A stretch of DNA of 64,000 bases from Vibrio penaeicida (GCF_019977755.1 NZ_AP025145.1:434001-498000), one strand, 5' to 3'; numbered from the stretch's first letter, positions 1 through 9,520 are shown. Notes: a model not told the origin generated them from the letters alone. Numbers and translations are program-made.

Positions 1-1
1 C

Positions 2-1549
2 ACGACGTTTGCGAACAATGACAATTGGCATGATGACATCAGTGACGGCACAGTTCGAGCTTCCATCACTATTGATGGTGAAACGCATGACGCTGAACCC
101 GCCATGGTAGCAGTAACGCCGCCAAACTTTGCTCCGGGCATGCCCAGTGTCGTTACTATGTATGATGTTGTAAACGATCTGCTTAACGATAAGCCTCAAA
201 AAACGCAGTTTTATCGCGATATCTTCCCTATTCTTAATAGCTTAGTAGAGAACCAAGGCGTCAACTTGGGCTACTTTATGGCATTTGGTGACAATGCACC
301 TGCGAACTTCACCAAGCCTTCCATTTTAGAAAAACTGGAATCTTCAAGTGTTGATAATCTAGCTTTACGAGAGGCGGTGTTCAAACAATTCCGTATCACA
401 CCAGAGCTCACCGTGGCACAGAGAGCCGAAGAAGTTGAGAAGCTACTTAATTCACCGAACATTTCTGAATTGGATGAAAGTTTAAAATTGGACTTAGCAG
501 GTACATTTAACGAAGCCATCAAGAAAGCACAAGTGCAAGTGCAAGCCGATAAGCTTCCGCCAATTTTTGGGGACAGCTACGGTGACGCGCCAGATTCACC
601 TCTTGTGGGGTTGAGTCTAACTTCCACTCAATATCAACACATGCACAATTGGGCTATAGGTGAATTTGAGCTAGACACTAATCCCAAAGAAAACCCTACA
701 CCGCTAGATGGCATCAATGACCCACTGGAAACAATTTTCTCTGCAAAAGAACGCGCACATACACTTACCAAAACTAACCTGCAAGAGTGCCTCGGTGGAC
801 CGTTCCATCCCGGTATCGAATTAACGTGGTTTTTGCGCCGTGAGTCTATGTGGAATGTGTCTGATAGCGTCGACAGAATGCGCCTAAACGTTATAAACAG
901 AGGGGAAGAAGTACAAGATTACTTTGGTCCTATTTTAACTCCAGAAGTGGCGTTAAAAGATATGTTTAATGTTAGTGGTCCTGGCACACTAACGCGTTTT
1001 ATGGGCGTGCCTTGGCAATCGGATGAAGGGAGCTGCCGCTCGAACCAAGACTACGATACAGCGCAATACTTACCAACGATCACTTTCTGGTCTGCGCGTG
1101 TTCCCAATCAAGTGTTGAGCCAGCGTTCTTTCCAGCAGACTCAAAACACAGATCTATCTGCTGCACAGCGTCACAAGTTCTTCAGTTACCGCCAAGACTG
1201 GTTGCGATTCTTACGCGAAGGCGGACAGAACCCGAGAGTTACCATGGTCGATAACTGGGACAAAATTGGGATTGTTGTTAAGAAGCCTATTGATGACTTC
1301 GAAATAGACAGTGAAGAAGTGAAAAGTGCTTGGGTTGAATCACAAGTAAATGTGCGTTATTTGGCTCACGACGCAAGTTATCGACAATTGCTTAATTTAG
1401 AAACCCTGTCGCCTAAAGATATATTGCACAGTGCAAATAGCCTTTCCAAGACAAAGGAAGACATTGAAAAGCTAAATGAAGAAGACAAGGAAGTGTCTGA
1501 ATTAGGTCTCGTGCCTAGAATCATCCCAAGTCGCGAAAAGTTGAATTAG
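2..1549 (+). CDS. LodA/GoxA-family CTQ-dependent amino-acid oxidase, 5' end outside window
   Basis: The reading frame is open from the first bases of the window, so the true start lies upstream. About 515 C-terminal residues are present; LodA of Marinomonas is roughly 700 residues. The segment reads as LodA: a GGPFHPGIE motif, then VPWQSDEGSCRS and FWSARVPNQVL. In this family a Cys and a Trp form a cysteine tryptophylquinone cofactor. The candidates here are the Cys codon at 1034-1036 and the Trp codon at 1199-1201, about 55 residues apart. Known members deaminate lysine (LodA) or glycine (GoxA) and release hydrogen peroxide, which makes them antimicrobial; the substrate here cannot be read from sequence. 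The stop lies 2 bases before the flavoprotein gene, matching the lodA-lodB arrangement needed for cofactor maturation. Family assignment is strong and substrate is open. Confidence 0.85.
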   Translation, partial: TTFANNDNWHDDISDGTVRASITIDGETHDAEPAMVAVTPPNFAPGMPSVVTMYDVVNDLLNDKPQKTQFYRDIFPILNSLVENQGVNLGYFMAFGDNAPANFTKPSILEKLESSSVDNLALREAVFKQFRITPELTVAQRAEEVEKLLNSPNISELDESLKLDLAGTFNEAIKKAQVQVQADKLPPIFGDSYGDAPDSPLVGLSLTSTQYQHMHNWAIGEFELDTNPKENPTPLDGINDPLETIFSAKERAHTLTKTNLQECLGGPFHPGIELTWFLRRESMWNVSDSVDRMRLNVINRGEEVQDYFGPILTPEVALKDMFNVSGPGTLTRFMGVPWQSDEGSCRSNQDYDTAQYLPTITFWSARVPNQVLSQRSFQQTQNTDLSAAQRHKFFSYRQDWLRFLREGGQNPRVTMVDNWDKIGIVVKKPIDDFEIDSEEVKSAWVESQVNVRYLAHDASYRQLLNLETLSPKDILHSANSLSKTKEDIEKLNEEDKEVSELGLVPRIIPSREKLN

Positions 1550-1551
1550 CA

Positions 1552-2673
1552 ATGAAGGAATCACACTATCAAGTTGTGGTTCTTGGAGCAGGTGTTGCGG
1601 GTTTGTCTGCAGCACTTGCGCTGGCACAACAAGGCATCAAAGTCGCTGTATTTGATAAACAAACCGCACAAAAACAGAGTTTTGGTGAGTGTGTTCATGG
1701 AACCATGCAGCCTATTCTGTCAGAGCTGAAATTATTCGATAGTTTTATTAAAGACGCACACTTTGAACTTCAAGGATATCAAATCGATTGGGATGAATTA
1801 GGTCATCATGAACGGAGTTTGATCACCAGCCCATACGGGACAGGCTGGATCCTGAACAGAGAAAAGTTTGATACGAGTTTGATAAGTGCGGCTATAGAAG
1901 CTGGTGTCGATATCTTTTGGCAATCTCGTCTAACTGAATTCTCAGAGCAAAGTGATGGGTGGCAGCTTCATTTCATGCAGCCTGATACCAGCCAGTATGT
2001 GGTGGAATCCAATTTTATTGTTGATGCAACAGGACGTGCCCGAACTCTCACACGAAAGTTGAACATTGCAGAGAAAAAGGCCGATAGCTTGGTAGCTTGC
2101 TGCGCACATATAAATCACAGCGGTTCTGGTGCTATAGCAAGGCAAGAAGCCGTTATTCATAGCGGCCTAAATGGATGGTGGTATCTTGCTCCGTTTTCTA
2201 AAAACCAAGCAACACTGTGCTATTTCACCGACAATGATTTGGATATGCCCAAGACATTTTCTCAGCTTGTCGAGCTGGCATATGAACATGCTTCGTTGGC
2301 CCCCTATTTGGATTGCTGCGACTTAAACGACAACGCTCAAATGAAAATTACCCCAGCTTACTCATCTTGTATCGCAAAAAGCGTAGGCAATAACTGGTTG
2401 GCTGTTGGGGATGCATCTTGTAGCTACGACCCGCTATCTTCATACGGCATTACGTCTGCTCTTGGAAGTGCATTTTATGCCTCGAAAGCCATTACCCGCT
2501 GGTTTATTGGTCAGCCCCAATACCTAAAGGAATATGAAGCACTCATGCAGGATAGCTTTCTTTCATATTTGCCAAAGAAAAACGAAGAGTATGAAAAGGT
2601 GACCCAATTCAACTCTCCTTTTTGGCGAAGAAGGAACCTCAATCAACCACTTCATCATTTAACAAAGGAATAA
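1552..2673 (+). CDS. LodB-like FAD-dependent maturase/oxidoreductase
   Basis: A 373-residue flavoprotein. The N-terminus holds a Rossmann FAD motif (GAGVAG, residues 12-17) followed by an acidic strand end. A second FAD-contact motif, VGDASCSYDPLSSYG, lies about two thirds along, as in p-hydroxybenzoate-hydroxylase and tryptophan-halogenase type proteins. There is no signal peptide. LodB proteins are flavoproteins of this type, encoded next to lodA and required to build the CTQ cofactor. The 2-base gap from the oxidase gene supports that role. A free-standing monooxygenase is possible but less likely in this context. Confidence 0.8.
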   Translation: MKESHYQVVVLGAGVAGLSAALALAQQGIKVAVFDKQTAQKQSFGECVHGTMQPILSELKLFDSFIKDAHFELQGYQIDWDELGHHERSLITSPYGTGWILNREKFDTSLISAAIEAGVDIFWQSRLTEFSEQSDGWQLHFMQPDTSQYVVESNFIVDATGRARTLTRKLNIAEKKADSLVACCAHINHSGSGAIARQEAVIHSGLNGWWYLAPFSKNQATLCYFTDNDLDMPKTFSQLVELAYEHASLAPYLDCCDLNDNAQMKITPAYSSCIAKSVGNNWLAVGDASCSYDPLSSYGITSALGSAFYASKAITRWFIGQPQYLKEYEALMQDSFLSYLPKKNEEYEKVTQFNSPFWRRRNLNQPLHHLTKE

Positions 2674-2677
2674 TCTG

Positions 2678-3166
2678 ATGACACGTATTTACTTCCTATT
2701 CACACTCATTTTTGTATTGGCAGGGTGCCAAAGTACCGACGTCCCAACAGAAAAAACGGGCATGTCTGAAAATGAAGTCATTACTGAGCTGCAAAGTAGG
2801 CTTATAACCACTTCCTACCTTTTAAAAGAATCGAAGTTTGTTGAACGAAACCAAAAAGTAATCTGTAAAGGTGTCGATTTTGCGCAAGGTAAGTGCTTTG
2901 CCCCTGCATGTGCCCCATGCGAACCTTCTGCATTTAAAAAAGACAAGATAGGTTGCCTAGATCCAGGTCCGCTAGGCACAGGGTTATTGTGCCAAGTTAC
3001 GAATGGTGAGGTTTCGGATAAACCCTGCTGCATTGATGGGCAAAGTTGTGAGTTGGAATCCTCCCCTCCGGTTTCCAAAACAAACGAGAAGAGCATGAAC
3101 TACCAACTGTTTCCATCTTTGACTGATCGTAAGTTTGAAAATAACAAGTGTGTTTCAGTGAAGTGA
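2678..3166 (+). CDS. Cys-rich predicted lipoprotein of the lodAB-like operon
   Basis: A 162-residue protein beginning with a lipoprotein signal peptide: a short basic start, a hydrophobic core and the lipobox LAGC with the lipidated Cys at residue 17. The mature part is rich in cysteine, including PACAPCEP and a KPCCIDG segment, with about ten Cys in a 70-residue stretch; this suggests disulfides or metal binding outside the cytoplasm. It starts 4 bases after the flavoprotein stop and is followed by a strong terminator, so it is the last gene of the operon. I do not recognise the family. It may be an envelope partner of the oxidase, but that is inference from position only. Confidence 0.7.
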   Translation: MTRIYFLFTLIFVLAGCQSTDVPTEKTGMSENEVITELQSRLITTSYLLKESKFVERNQKVICKGVDFAQGKCFAPACAPCEPSAFKKDKIGCLDPGPLGTGLLCQVTNGEVSDKPCCIDGQSCELESSPPVSKTNEKSMNYQLFPSLTDRKFENNKCVSVK

Positions 3167-3189
3167 TATGTTTTGCAAACCCGCTTATA

Positions 3190-3225
3190 AACCGATTTGT
3201 TAATACAAGTCGGTTTTTGTTTTTA
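3190..3225 (+). terminator. Rho-independent terminator of the lodAB-like operon
   Basis: A 10-bp stem (AACCGATTTG at 3190-3199 with CAAGTCGGTT at 3206-3215, one G-T pair) closes a 6-base loop. It is followed by TTT-G-TTTTT. It sits 23 bases after the lipoprotein stop. Confidence 0.85.
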
Positions 3226-3250
3226 GGCAATATGAGCAAGCACACTAAAT

Positions 3251-3925
3251 CTACATTTTATCGTTATCTGAGCGGTAGTAGAGATAATCTGATTTGGTAC
3301 TGTCCCACCGGAAATAGGAGATATTAGTATCGATGCATTGTTTGATGTCGTCTATTACGTCTTGTACGTGTCCTTTTTTAATCGTTTGAAGATTGGCGAT
3401 CCGATGATAAAAAACAGTCCAAGACACAACCGCATTATCCCAACGGACGCCGCCATCATCACTGGTGGTAAATATGTAGCTGGGAGGGTCTATTTTTTCG
3501 CTATGCTCCCATTCTTCAGCAATCAACCTGTCTAACCCTTGATTACCAGCTTCACAAGATGAGAGTGATACAAAGACTTCACCATCGTAGTCATTCATGT
3601 CGGTAAAAATGGGTTTCATGGCCTCAAACATCTCTCGTCATCTGAGAAAATCGCTACCAAATTCAATACCTTTTTTGTTGCCGTGAGCAGAAATATGAAT
3701 ACACAAAGGCATATCTTCTTCCCCTCTAGGACCGTGGCTAGAATCAATGGAGGAGATGTAGCGACAATACTTGATGAGATCTTTTTCAGAATAAGCGATG
3801 AACTTAGCCACTTTATGCCCAAAAATTTTACACACCTGCTCTAGTGCTTCTGCTTCTGAACGCTCATTAAGCAAATCCATAGGGTCAACGCATTCAATGA
3901 TAAAAAGCCTGATTTTGTTATACAT
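3251..3925 (-). pseudogene. Caspase-like (CHAT/peptidase C14-type fold) gene interrupted by an in-frame TGA
   Basis: Two open segments on the minus strand, 3925-3641 and 3637-3251, lie in the same frame and are separated only by a TGA at 3640-3638. Joined, they give about 223 residues. The first half ends with a hydrophobic strand and ISAHGN; the second half has VFVSLSSCEAGN. A His-Gly after a beta strand and a later SxC-x-G are the spacing and flavour of the His-Cys dyad of caspase-like/CHAT proteases, with His just before the stop and Cys after it. The residues around the stop read DFLR-stop-REMFEAM; one G-to-A change from TGG (Trp) would explain it. A downstream ATG at 3631 exists, but a product starting there would lack the His. 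A remnant or a programmed stop are both possible; a recent nonsense mutation is simplest. Confidence 0.6.
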
Positions 3926-4021
3926 TTTTCTAGCCTATGGTTTAGCCTTGATTTAATTGATAGGAGAGTAATTTAAAGCGCGAGGTTTTAGGAGGGGTTC
4001 AGGTTACTGGGTTTGAAAATG

Positions 4022-4055
4022 CGACCGAAGTAACAAAGTTATTTCGGTCGTTTTT
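4022..4055. terminator. Hairpin terminator between the T6SS effector operon and the caspase-like gene
   Basis: CGACCGAA at 4022-4029 pairs with TTCGGTCG at 4043-4050, and an inner TAAC/GTTA extends the stem. A T run (4051-4055) follows on the plus strand. On the minus strand the stem is followed only by CATTTTC. Its place just after the minus-strand immunity gene suggests it ends that operon, though the better U-tract faces the other way. Confidence 0.55.
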
Positions 4056-4086
4056 GAACAAACGAAAGCCTCAGTAAAGCAAAACA

Positions 4087-5040
4087 CTAAGAGTTTGTTG
4101 GTTCAAAAATATCAATACTTGGTCCTGTTGTAGGCAGCTCGCGTTGCTCTGTTCTTAATTTGGATAGAGCCGCCTCAAACTCTTCATCCGTCATATCTCG
4201 CCAGTACCTTGGCTTTCTGCTTGTTTGTTCGTCGTGTGCTGTGGTGACGGAGTCTTTTGGTCTTGCAGGTTCAAGAATCATGATATCTGGTATCGGCTGG
4301 CTCACGTCCATATAGCGTTGAATCATGTTCCATAGGCGGTAGTACTCGCCAACAGGTTGATTTGGCCCTATCAAGGTTCCGATGGGGACGCCAAACGAGT
4401 AACCCATATAGCGATGCACCAAAAACAGGCTGTAACTTAAATGTCCTTGGTGAGAAGGGGCAGACATCAAAACGCAGTCAAATTCAATGAATGGATGGGT
4501 AAAGCGAACTTTATTGCCTTTTTTATACAGTGTGACCATGCCAGTTTCGCGGCTCAGATCAAAAGACCGTTTACTCTTAAGGAACGGTGCTAAGAATAAA
4601 TACCCCCTAGAAATCAATATAAAGTGCAAATAAACAAGTGCAGATGGGACCAAGAAATATGAGATGCTAGTAATTATTGCAACAAGTAAATCTGCAGTAA
4701 TTGGAGTATCGGGATTAAAAAATGGGAGAGATGAAGCAAGAATCATTATAGGTACTACGACATAAAGTCCAACTTTAGCCATTGCCACTAAAAAGAAATA
4801 GAGTTGTGACCAAGCGGATAAAGATTCCTGCTGCAGGTCTCTTTCATCCCAAAACATGCCTTTTGAGGTGTCTTTCTCCATCTCCCTAAAATCTGAAGGC
4901 TTTAAGTTTTCGATGCATGAGACCGAAACAACCGAGCTGGCTTTGGAAAAGCCCAACATTTGCCCTTTGGAAAAAAAAGTCGTGTGCGTGTTGGGTTGCT
5001 GCTTGGAGTAACTCTCAGAGTTATAAATAGAATTCTTCAT
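4087..5040 (-). CDS. TsiV2-position membrane protein (DUF6708-like), presumed immunity protein for the VasX-like effector
   Basis: A 317-residue protein with an N-terminal cytoplasmic stretch and two hydrophobic segments (about residues 80-106 and 115-143). These are followed by a soluble domain with SRETGMVTLYKKGNKVRF and SYSLFLVHRYMG, features I associate with DUF6708. It is the last gene of the minus-strand operon, 30 bases after the effector gene. In V. cholerae the gene at this place, tsiV2, encodes the inner-membrane immunity protein against VasX. The same order here (hcp, vgrG, vasW, vasX, this gene) and the membrane topology support an immunity role. Neutralisation of this particular effector is inferred. 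Confidence 0.7.
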   Translation of the reverse strand: MKNSIYNSESYSKQQPNTHTTFFSKGQMLGFSKASSVVSVSCIENLKPSDFREMEKDTSKGMFWDERDLQQESLSAWSQLYFFLVAMAKVGLYVVVPIMILASSLPFFNPDTPITADLLVAIITSISYFLVPSALVYLHFILISRGYLFLAPFLKSKRSFDLSRETGMVTLYKKGNKVRFTHPFIEFDCVLMSAPSHQGHLSYSLFLVHRYMGYSFGVPIGTLIGPNQPVGEYYRLWNMIQRYMDVSQPIPDIMILEPARPKDSVTTAHDEQTSRKPRYWRDMTDEEFEAALSKLRTEQRELPTTGPSIDIFEPTNS

Positions 5041-5070
5041 TAATTACGCTTTCTCTATTGGTTCCAGTTT

Positions 5071-8000
5071 TTATGGTCGCACAATGGCAACCCCTCTGAG
5101 CCAATCCTTATCCTTTTTATTAAAATTTGGAGAGCTACTGACTTTTGAATTATCAAACGTTTCATCCAACTCTGGTCCGGGGTAAATCGTATCGTTTGCT
5201 CTAAGCCGAACGCGAATGTTAAATGCCCTAAAATAGGTGTGAGTATAAGCCCTAGTCTTGAACATGTTGGTTTCCAAATTTGTACTTTTTAAAGGAAGAT
5301 CATGTTTTACAAAAAAGGCATACCCATCAAAAGTATTTACCGTTTTTAGCACACTTAAGTTGTTTGAACGTACCTCCGAAAGTTCTGCGGAGTAATCAAT
5401 ACCCATTTGGCTGGTCTCTTTCGTTTTCCGCCAGATTCCTTGCCTAGCAAAAAACTCTATCTTCAATTTTTCCTTATTGAACAAAGAGGCGAGGTTGGTG
5501 TTCACCCATATTACGTGAGTCGCCCCCAATGCTTTTACTTCCTCGGTAATAGAGGCGGGTAATTTCGTTTGCTTTTCAACTGAATACGATTTGATCGAAA
5601 TATTGAATATCAACCCGATAAATCGGTTAAATGCGGTTTTTGGATCTTGTAAGTGTTTGTATTCTTTAGAAGGGTCTTTACCGAATGGGCCGTTTTTTAG
5701 CCACACTTCAATTGGTGTGTCTTTAAAAATGGTGTAAAGCACGAACCCGAGCACCGCGATCCCGACCCCAATCCAAGCTATGGGACCAAGGCCTAGAAAA
5801 GTGGCAGACGAGGTAAACAACCCTGTCGCTAGTGTGGTGACCAGCGTGCCCATTGCAACCATGCCCATTGCCAAACCCGCATCGGTATCGTTTGATTCGA
5901 AGAGGCGGTAGCTGTCCCAAGCAGCTATGCCTGCAGTCAAAAGTCCCCCAAAAATCCCAATGGTCCCTAGCCGGCTAATATTACTGACTAAAGTCGTTGT
6001 ACCGTTTTGAAAGGTAAAGCGAGCAACAAGGCTCGGTGGAAAACGAATCAAAGTCTTAGCGCTATTGATGGCAAAGGAGGACGCATTAGATGTGTAAAAA
6101 TTTGCAGAGTGCGCAAGTGCTACTCCCAAATCTAATATAGTGCTAGCCACGTTAGCGATAGAGTGAGTGGAGAATTTCCCTTCAGATAGATTTTTATAGT
6201 GTTGTAAGTTGTTGATTAGATTTATTGTTTCAATCACCGTGATAAAGTAGGGGACTTTCAATGCTTCATAAATGTTACTCCCAGTCGCTCCTTTCTTACC
6301 AATATCTTGCAATGTTCTTTGCGTAGCTTCTCTATTTAAAGCTTCGGCGACTTCTGAACCTTCCGGTACCACCACCACTTTAAGCGGTAGCTTTTTACCG
6401 ACACTTTTAGTTCCTGATATTACATCATTTGCATGAAACGCTTTTTTCCCAGTAGAAGCGATCAGTTTTCCATCTTTATCGTACAAACGCCCCATAGGGG
6501 TTTTATTTTTCTTACTTTGTATATGCTTACGTTCTACATCCAACACGCCGTAACTTAAGCCGTGACCATGTACGCCAACCACTGCCCCTTTCAATTCTGA
6601 ACCGCCGACAGGCACATACAGTGCCTCCCCCCAAAGCTTTGAGTTTGTGGACTTTAACAATGCGAGTACGGGCGCATAAGCTGAATTGAATTCCACCACT
6701 TTAGCGTGTTCGCTAATGTTTTTAGATAGCGCGAGTACTGCGTCGAAGTAGCCTCGTAGAATGCCATCGGTTGTGTTTGAAATTCTGCGTACTGTAGCAA
6801 AAGGACCTTCGGAATTGTCATTTGCCTTAGCCATGAATGCTAAGTCCATGACCTTTAGGGCGTCATCCTCAATGATAAAGTGTTCACTTTCCCATTGCGC
6901 GAGGGATTCAGGGGTCGCGAATCCCGTTCCTGAATTGAACGGCTCTGGTGGCGTGTATTTATCTTCCAGTGAAACCAGTTCAGTTGATGGAAATAAAATT
7001 TTATGGAGTGGGTGAGGGCTGCCGCTTTTGAGGATATGTCTTACTGTCGGCATAAAGCTCACAGGCTTTTTATCCTCTGGAATGGTCATCGAATCAAGGT
7101 TGTCGATATTCATACTTAATGCGGTTAAGCCATACCCAGCAATGACGTGGGCTGCAGAAGCGTTCACCCCATTTAGCGAGCTGATATCTCGCAGTACCTG
7201 TGCAGTGCGTGTCGCGTTCATTTTCAGCTCTACGGCTTCTTGAATTTCTTTCACATCTCGCACGCAGATCTGTCGTTCAATGGTTCTCATTGTGCGATGG
7301 AATCGCCCTCCAAAAAATGTATCGAACTCGTCTTTATGCTCGTAGAATGGGTTCTCTTGCTTGCCGAATTTCTTTGGCAAAACGAATCGTTGAACCAGCT
7401 CAGCGCATTGGAAATACTCTTGTTTGGACATGTCCGTATAGACTTGCTGCAAATAACCAATGCCATACATCACAGTAAAGGCGTTGTGCCTAAGGTCAAA
7501 TAAAGGGTCGTCTAGAACAATGGCTCGGAGTTTACGTTCGCGTGCGTCAGCCAAACAATCTTGAAGAGCGTCGGTCTTCCATGCATCTTCGCTAGAATTT
7601 TCTGGCGAAACAATCGCCTCCAGAGCCGCATGTTTCATCCCATATTCGTATTGGAAAGATTCATTGTATCTGAGGACAGCCAACGCACTTTTTCCATCAG
7701 CCGAGATGGTTTTGAATTTGTTTTTTATTTCTTGGTATTGAGTACTAAGCCAATTTCCAGAAAGGTCACGACTTAGGTATCTGGGTTCAGCACAAAACAG
7801 TTCAATCTCGGGCTGGCGAGCTCTCATCTCAGGCAATGCTTTGGCATGAAGAACATCAACAGAGTCTTTCACATTCAGTTCATGAAAGGCAGACAAACGA
7901 CGTGAGCGATCATATTCATTGGATTCTAGGTAATTTAAGTACTGTGCACTCCATTGAACTTCAGAATACGCAAAATGAACTGTTGCTCTGCTGCCATTTG

Positions 8001-8592
8001 ATTTTGCAGGCACCCAAATATCGCTGATGGGTAAGCCTTCAGGTTCTCTCTCTTCGATTTTGAAAGGCTGATCCGTTGCTTCCCGGTGCTTATACAGGTC
8101 GATGTCTCTGAACTTGATAGAGCCATCCTCTTGCCTACGAACTTCAATCTCTCGCCATGCTTTATCGTTGTAGAAAATATAGAGATACCCATTTCGGACT
8201 GGGGCAACTCTGTCTTTGTAATTCAGATCTTTGTCAAAAGTTGGCAAAAGAGCGAGTGGAACAATGGAGTGAAGCAAGTAATGTTGTTCTTTGGATTGCC
8301 TCTCTTTGGGCTGAATATCTGGGTACAACGGTAGATTTATCTGACCGGTTTCCTTAGACACTGCTAACCAAGCGTTAATTTGCGCGTTTTGACCAGACCA
8401 ATCCCAACTATGAATCGTCGTGTTATCGAGTGTTTCGATTTCTATTTGCTGTTCTAACCATTCCTGTCGTACCAAATCGCCTTCGTCGTAGAACATAATT
8501 GACTGCTCTGGATTGTGCTGAGTACCAGTTACTTCAACGAATACTTTCTTTGACTCACAGGCAGGTTTTGAGCTGAGCTTATTCGCCGACAT
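5071..8592 (-). CDS. vasX: VasX-like pore-forming T6SS effector (BTH_I2691 family, MIX-type motif)
   Basis: A 1173-residue protein starting at the ATG at 8592, preceded by a GAGG ribosome site inside the end of the upstream gene. The N-terminal part resembles VasX and BTH_I2691-family effectors. The segment VRNGYLYIF (about residues 132-140) fits the MIX marker pattern hRxGhhY. A hydrophobic region near residues 880-955 has several candidate membrane helices (LGTIGIFGGLL, GLGPIAWIGVGIAVLGFVLY), followed by a W-K-GPFG segment seen in this family. V. cholerae VasX is a T6SS effector that permeabilises membranes of bacteria and amoebae. Carriage by the neighbouring VgrG with the DUF4123 adaptor is inferred from order. 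It is slightly longer than VasX (about 1085 residues). Confidence 0.85.
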   Translation of the reverse strand: MSANKLSSKPACESKKVFVEVTGTQHNPEQSIMFYDEGDLVRQEWLEQQIEIETLDNTTIHSWDWSGQNAQINAWLAVSKETGQINLPLYPDIQPKERQSKEQHYLLHSIVPLALLPTFDKDLNYKDRVAPVRNGYLYIFYNDKAWREIEVRRQEDGSIKFRDIDLYKHREATDQPFKIEEREPEGLPISDIWVPAKSNGSRATVHFAYSEVQWSAQYLNYLESNEYDRSRRLSAFHELNVKDSVDVLHAKALPEMRARQPEIELFCAEPRYLSRDLSGNWLSTQYQEIKNKFKTISADGKSALAVLRYNESFQYEYGMKHAALEAIVSPENSSEDAWKTDALQDCLADARERKLRAIVLDDPLFDLRHNAFTVMYGIGYLQQVYTDMSKQEYFQCAELVQRFVLPKKFGKQENPFYEHKDEFDTFFGGRFHRTMRTIERQICVRDVKEIQEAVELKMNATRTAQVLRDISSLNGVNASAAHVIAGYGLTALSMNIDNLDSMTIPEDKKPVSFMPTVRHILKSGSPHPLHKILFPSTELVSLEDKYTPPEPFNSGTGFATPESLAQWESEHFIIEDDALKVMDLAFMAKANDNSEGPFATVRRISNTTDGILRGYFDAVLALSKNISEHAKVVEFNSAYAPVLALLKSTNSKLWGEALYVPVGGSELKGAVVGVHGHGLSYGVLDVERKHIQSKKNKTPMGRLYDKDGKLIASTGKKAFHANDVISGTKSVGKKLPLKVVVVPEGSEVAEALNREATQRTLQDIGKKGATGSNIYEALKVPYFITVIETINLINNLQHYKNLSEGKFSTHSIANVASTILDLGVALAHSANFYTSNASSFAINSAKTLIRFPPSLVARFTFQNGTTTLVSNISRLGTIGIFGGLLTAGIAAWDSYRLFESNDTDAGLAMGMVAMGTLVTTLATGLFTSSATFLGLGPIAWIGVGIAVLGFVLYTIFKDTPIEVWLKNGPFGKDPSKEYKHLQDPKTAFNRFIGLIFNISIKSYSVEKQTKLPASITEEVKALGATHVIWVNTNLASLFNKEKLKIEFFARQGIWRKTKETSQMGIDYSAELSEVRSNNLSVLKTVNTFDGYAFFVKHDLPLKSTNLETNMFKTRAYTHTYFRAFNIRVRLRANDTIYPGPELDETFDNSKVSSSPNFNKKDKDWLRGVAIVRP

Positions 8593-9520
8593 AGTGCTTA
8601 TCCTCAATCATTTTTTGTTCTAGAGCGTGAAATTTGGAACTCGAATCCAATGGTTTTAAATGCATTAGATGTTCAATGTTTTCAGGTTGCGTTTCATAGT
8701 GATCGCATAGTTGGAAGAACTGAGCGATGTCATCGGGTTGGCTGAGATTTAGATTTTCAGAGAGAATGTAAAGTTTTCGGTATCGCTGCCATTGTTGAGC
8801 ATCACAATGGGTTATTGATTGTTTGGACAAATATTCGCCAATAATTTTGTCGTCATGAAGGCGTTCCAGAGCGATTTGTTGAGAAGGTGAAAGCACTTTT
8901 TGTGTATCCACTTTCGAGATTGCGATGCCGAGGTTTTCTGCTGAGCCATCGAAAAAGCAGACTGAACCATTGCTCGGAGAGTCTGATGGTGAAATCCAGG
9001 TGACTTGCCTAATTTCACCAAGCCATGTTTGCGTATCAGACGGATCGGACTCACCAAAGAAATAGTGAGCGACTCGTGGGTTGTAAAAATGAAAGACTCC
9101 CCTTCTCGCCCCATCAAAAGAGAGGGTGAGGCTACTTCTCAATTGGCGAAGGAGATGATCGAATAACATTGATGTTGGAACAGATACAAGAATCCAAGAC
9201 CAATCAAAATCTGAGGGTGTCCCCTCCACTAGGCGTCTAAATAGGGTGCTTTTGGTTTCAACTCTAGCGACTATTGGGCTGATGGATACGAATTCTTGGA
9301 GTTCACTTTCTGCATAAAGAGGCTCTATTTCGGAAGTCTCCGAAAACGCATATATTTCTTGAGCGGTTGAGCCACTATAAGATGCAATGATGTAGTGTTT
9401 CAAGTTGCTCTGATTCAGTTCCAGCAGAGTGGGGCGCACATTCGCGTTATTTGCTTCCGGCATGGTGACTATCTCGGTCATATTGCTCAATTCCGACATG
9501 GACAGTTTGCTAGCGGGCAT
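8579..9520 (-). CDS. vasW: VasW-like DUF4123 T6SS adaptor/chaperone
   Basis: A protein of up to 313 residues. The central part (about residues 40-160) reads as DUF4123: ETKSTLFRRLVEG, SWILVSVPTSMLFDHLLRQLRSSLTL, then VFHFYNPRVAHYFF. Such proteins load effectors onto a specific VgrG tip. The gene overlaps the end of vgrG by 34 bases and its own end overlaps the effector start, so translation is probably coupled. The start is uncertain: ATGs at 9520, 9499 and 9481 are in frame, and the last lies right after the vgrG stop. In V. cholerae VasW is required for VasX secretion. Confidence 0.8.
   Translation of the reverse strand: MPASKLSMSELSNMTEIVTMPEANNANVRPTLLELNQSNLKHYIIASYSGSTAQEIYAFSETSEIEPLYAESELQEFVSISPIVARVETKSTLFRRLVEGTPSDFDWSWILVSVPTSMLFDHLLRQLRSSLTLSFDGARRGVFHFYNPRVAHYFFGESDPSDTQTWLGEIRQVTWISPSDSPSNGSVCFFDGSAENLGIAISKVDTQKVLSPSQQIALERLHDDKIIGEYLSKQSITHCDAQQWQRYRKLYILSENLNLSQPDDIAQFFQLCDHYETQPENIEHLMHLKPLDSSSKFHALEQKMIEDKHYVGE

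Noticed and set aside
3638..3640. TGA as a selenocysteine codon
   Set aside because: The context suggests Trp, the site lies between the His and Cys motifs rather than at a redox site, and no clear SECIS-like hairpin was seen just downstream.
7200..7503. Plus-strand frames inside the VasX-like gene
   Set aside because: Antisense shadows of a strongly supported long coding region.
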